The notes under the pieces were generated by a model. It was not told where the DNA came from and did no database searches. It saw only the letters and a program-made list of their open reading frames with translations. A program made the position numbers and the translations under genes. From positions 27,739,801 through 27,803,800 of the forward strand of contig JAWZYU010000019.1 of assembly GCA_038380435.1 (NCBI GenBank): 64,000 nucleotides of DNA, given 5' to 3'. Source of the DNA: Ryuthela nishihirai (lineage: Eukaryota > Arthropoda > Arachnida > Araneae > Heptathelidae). Within the stretch, counting starts at the first letter, position 1, and each line of letters begins with the position of its first letter. This document shows positions 63,507 to 64,000 of this stretch, piece after piece.

Positions 63507-63850
63507 GAAGGGGCGGATCAGTCGGTAGTTCGACAGGTTCATAATCTGCAGGTCCCAAGTTCGAATCCCAACTTTACTATCGTTGAGATTTATCTCCGCT
63601 TAACCTCCGCCATGCCCTCGGTGAGAAAGGGGATACCGATGGGATTGGAATTGCCGCCACCCATCGGATGGGATTTAAAGCTGTGACCCCTTTGTATAGG
63701 ACAGCCATACTCTGTGTACTTTAAAGAACACGCTGGATAGCGTTCACAGGAGGTTTCCATCTGTCTCCTAACAGCTGTCTTTTGCCACACTGGCTAAATG
63801 GTCAAGTCATAAGGACCCCAAAGACTCAGTAAGGGTCGGGAAGGGGTCTA
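63507..63850 (+). mobile_element. SINE family 1 (+) meeting an inverted fragment
   Basis: 63507-63780 is + strand (ggggcggatcagtcggtagt ... caggaggtttccatctgtct). At 63781 it switches to an inverted fragment (ttgccacactggctaaatgg). Possible nested insertion or a foldback join. The last 150 bp of the window hold nothing recognised. Confidence 0.7.
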
Positions 63851-64000
63851 ATGACTCCTCTTCCCCAACAAAAAAGATAATCATATCTTTCATCTACGAT
63901 TCTTCTTTCACCCAATAATCAAACGACTCAAGTCTATTTTGGATATTGAGACTTGCCTATTTTTTTTCTAAGATTATTTTTTAATTAGTATCTCTCGGCT

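Overview
The window is metazoan genomic DNA, most likely from an arthropod and probably a spider. The basis is a large gene with GT-AG introns, AT-rich introns full of tRNA-headed SINEs and DNA transposons, and an ecdysozoan-type PAN/ZP cuticle protein. The species-level guess rests on my recollection of similar SINEs in spider genomes and is not proven. Nothing bacterial, and no CRISPR array, operon or cellular RNA gene, is visible.

One host gene spans most of the window on the + strand. Thirteen coding exons (1435-48830) splice with consistent phase into the last 1616 residues of a type I membrane protein: seven six-cysteine PAN/apple modules, a complete eight-cysteine ZP domain, an RRKR furin-type site, about 610 residues of low-complexity sequence, one transmembrane helix and a short cytoplasmic tail. 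This order (PANs, ZP, furin site, TM) is that of Drosophila NompA and nematode NOAH proteins, which are apical matrix proteins linking sensory dendrites or epidermis to cuticle. The first exon(s), including the signal peptide, lie upstream of the window. A 3' UTR of about 2.1 kb ends near AATAAA signals at 50344 and 50950.

The introns are a dense mobile-element landscape. SINE family 1 (about 390 bp, tRNA-like head, many copies with clear 10-13 bp target-site duplications), family 2 (about 200 bp, with a conserved 'cctgtcag' hairpin tail) and a short family 3 are interspersed and often nested. There are hAT MITEs (14012-14199 and a broken copy at 35405-36230), a pogo-like remnant (14867-15638), Tc1/mariner-type MITEs (5425, 31753, 31985, 39585), LINE 3' remnants (17675-18060 minus, 35145-36450) and a mariner transposase remnant (about 20709). 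Minisatellites include a 38-bp higher-order array (18710-20630), a 33-bp array (22655-22890), a 35-bp array grown inside a SINE (24610-25200) and a 48-bp palindromic-unit array (38180-38995).

Downstream of the gene (about 51-64 kb) lies intergenic DNA. Its main feature is a nested structure: an RTE-like non-LTR retrotransposon (about 55.7-62.5 kb) is split inside its reverse transcriptase by a 3.2-kb hAT element of the ZBED/FAM200 type (58319-61551, 8-bp target duplication). That hAT carries a fragment of a third, unrelated LINE. All of these mobile genes look dead.

The most notable observations are the A-B-C / A-B-C / A order of PAN subtypes, the very long repetitive linker between furin site and membrane, a template-switch-like rearrangement near 36 kb, and a minisatellite that clearly arose from a SINE tail.
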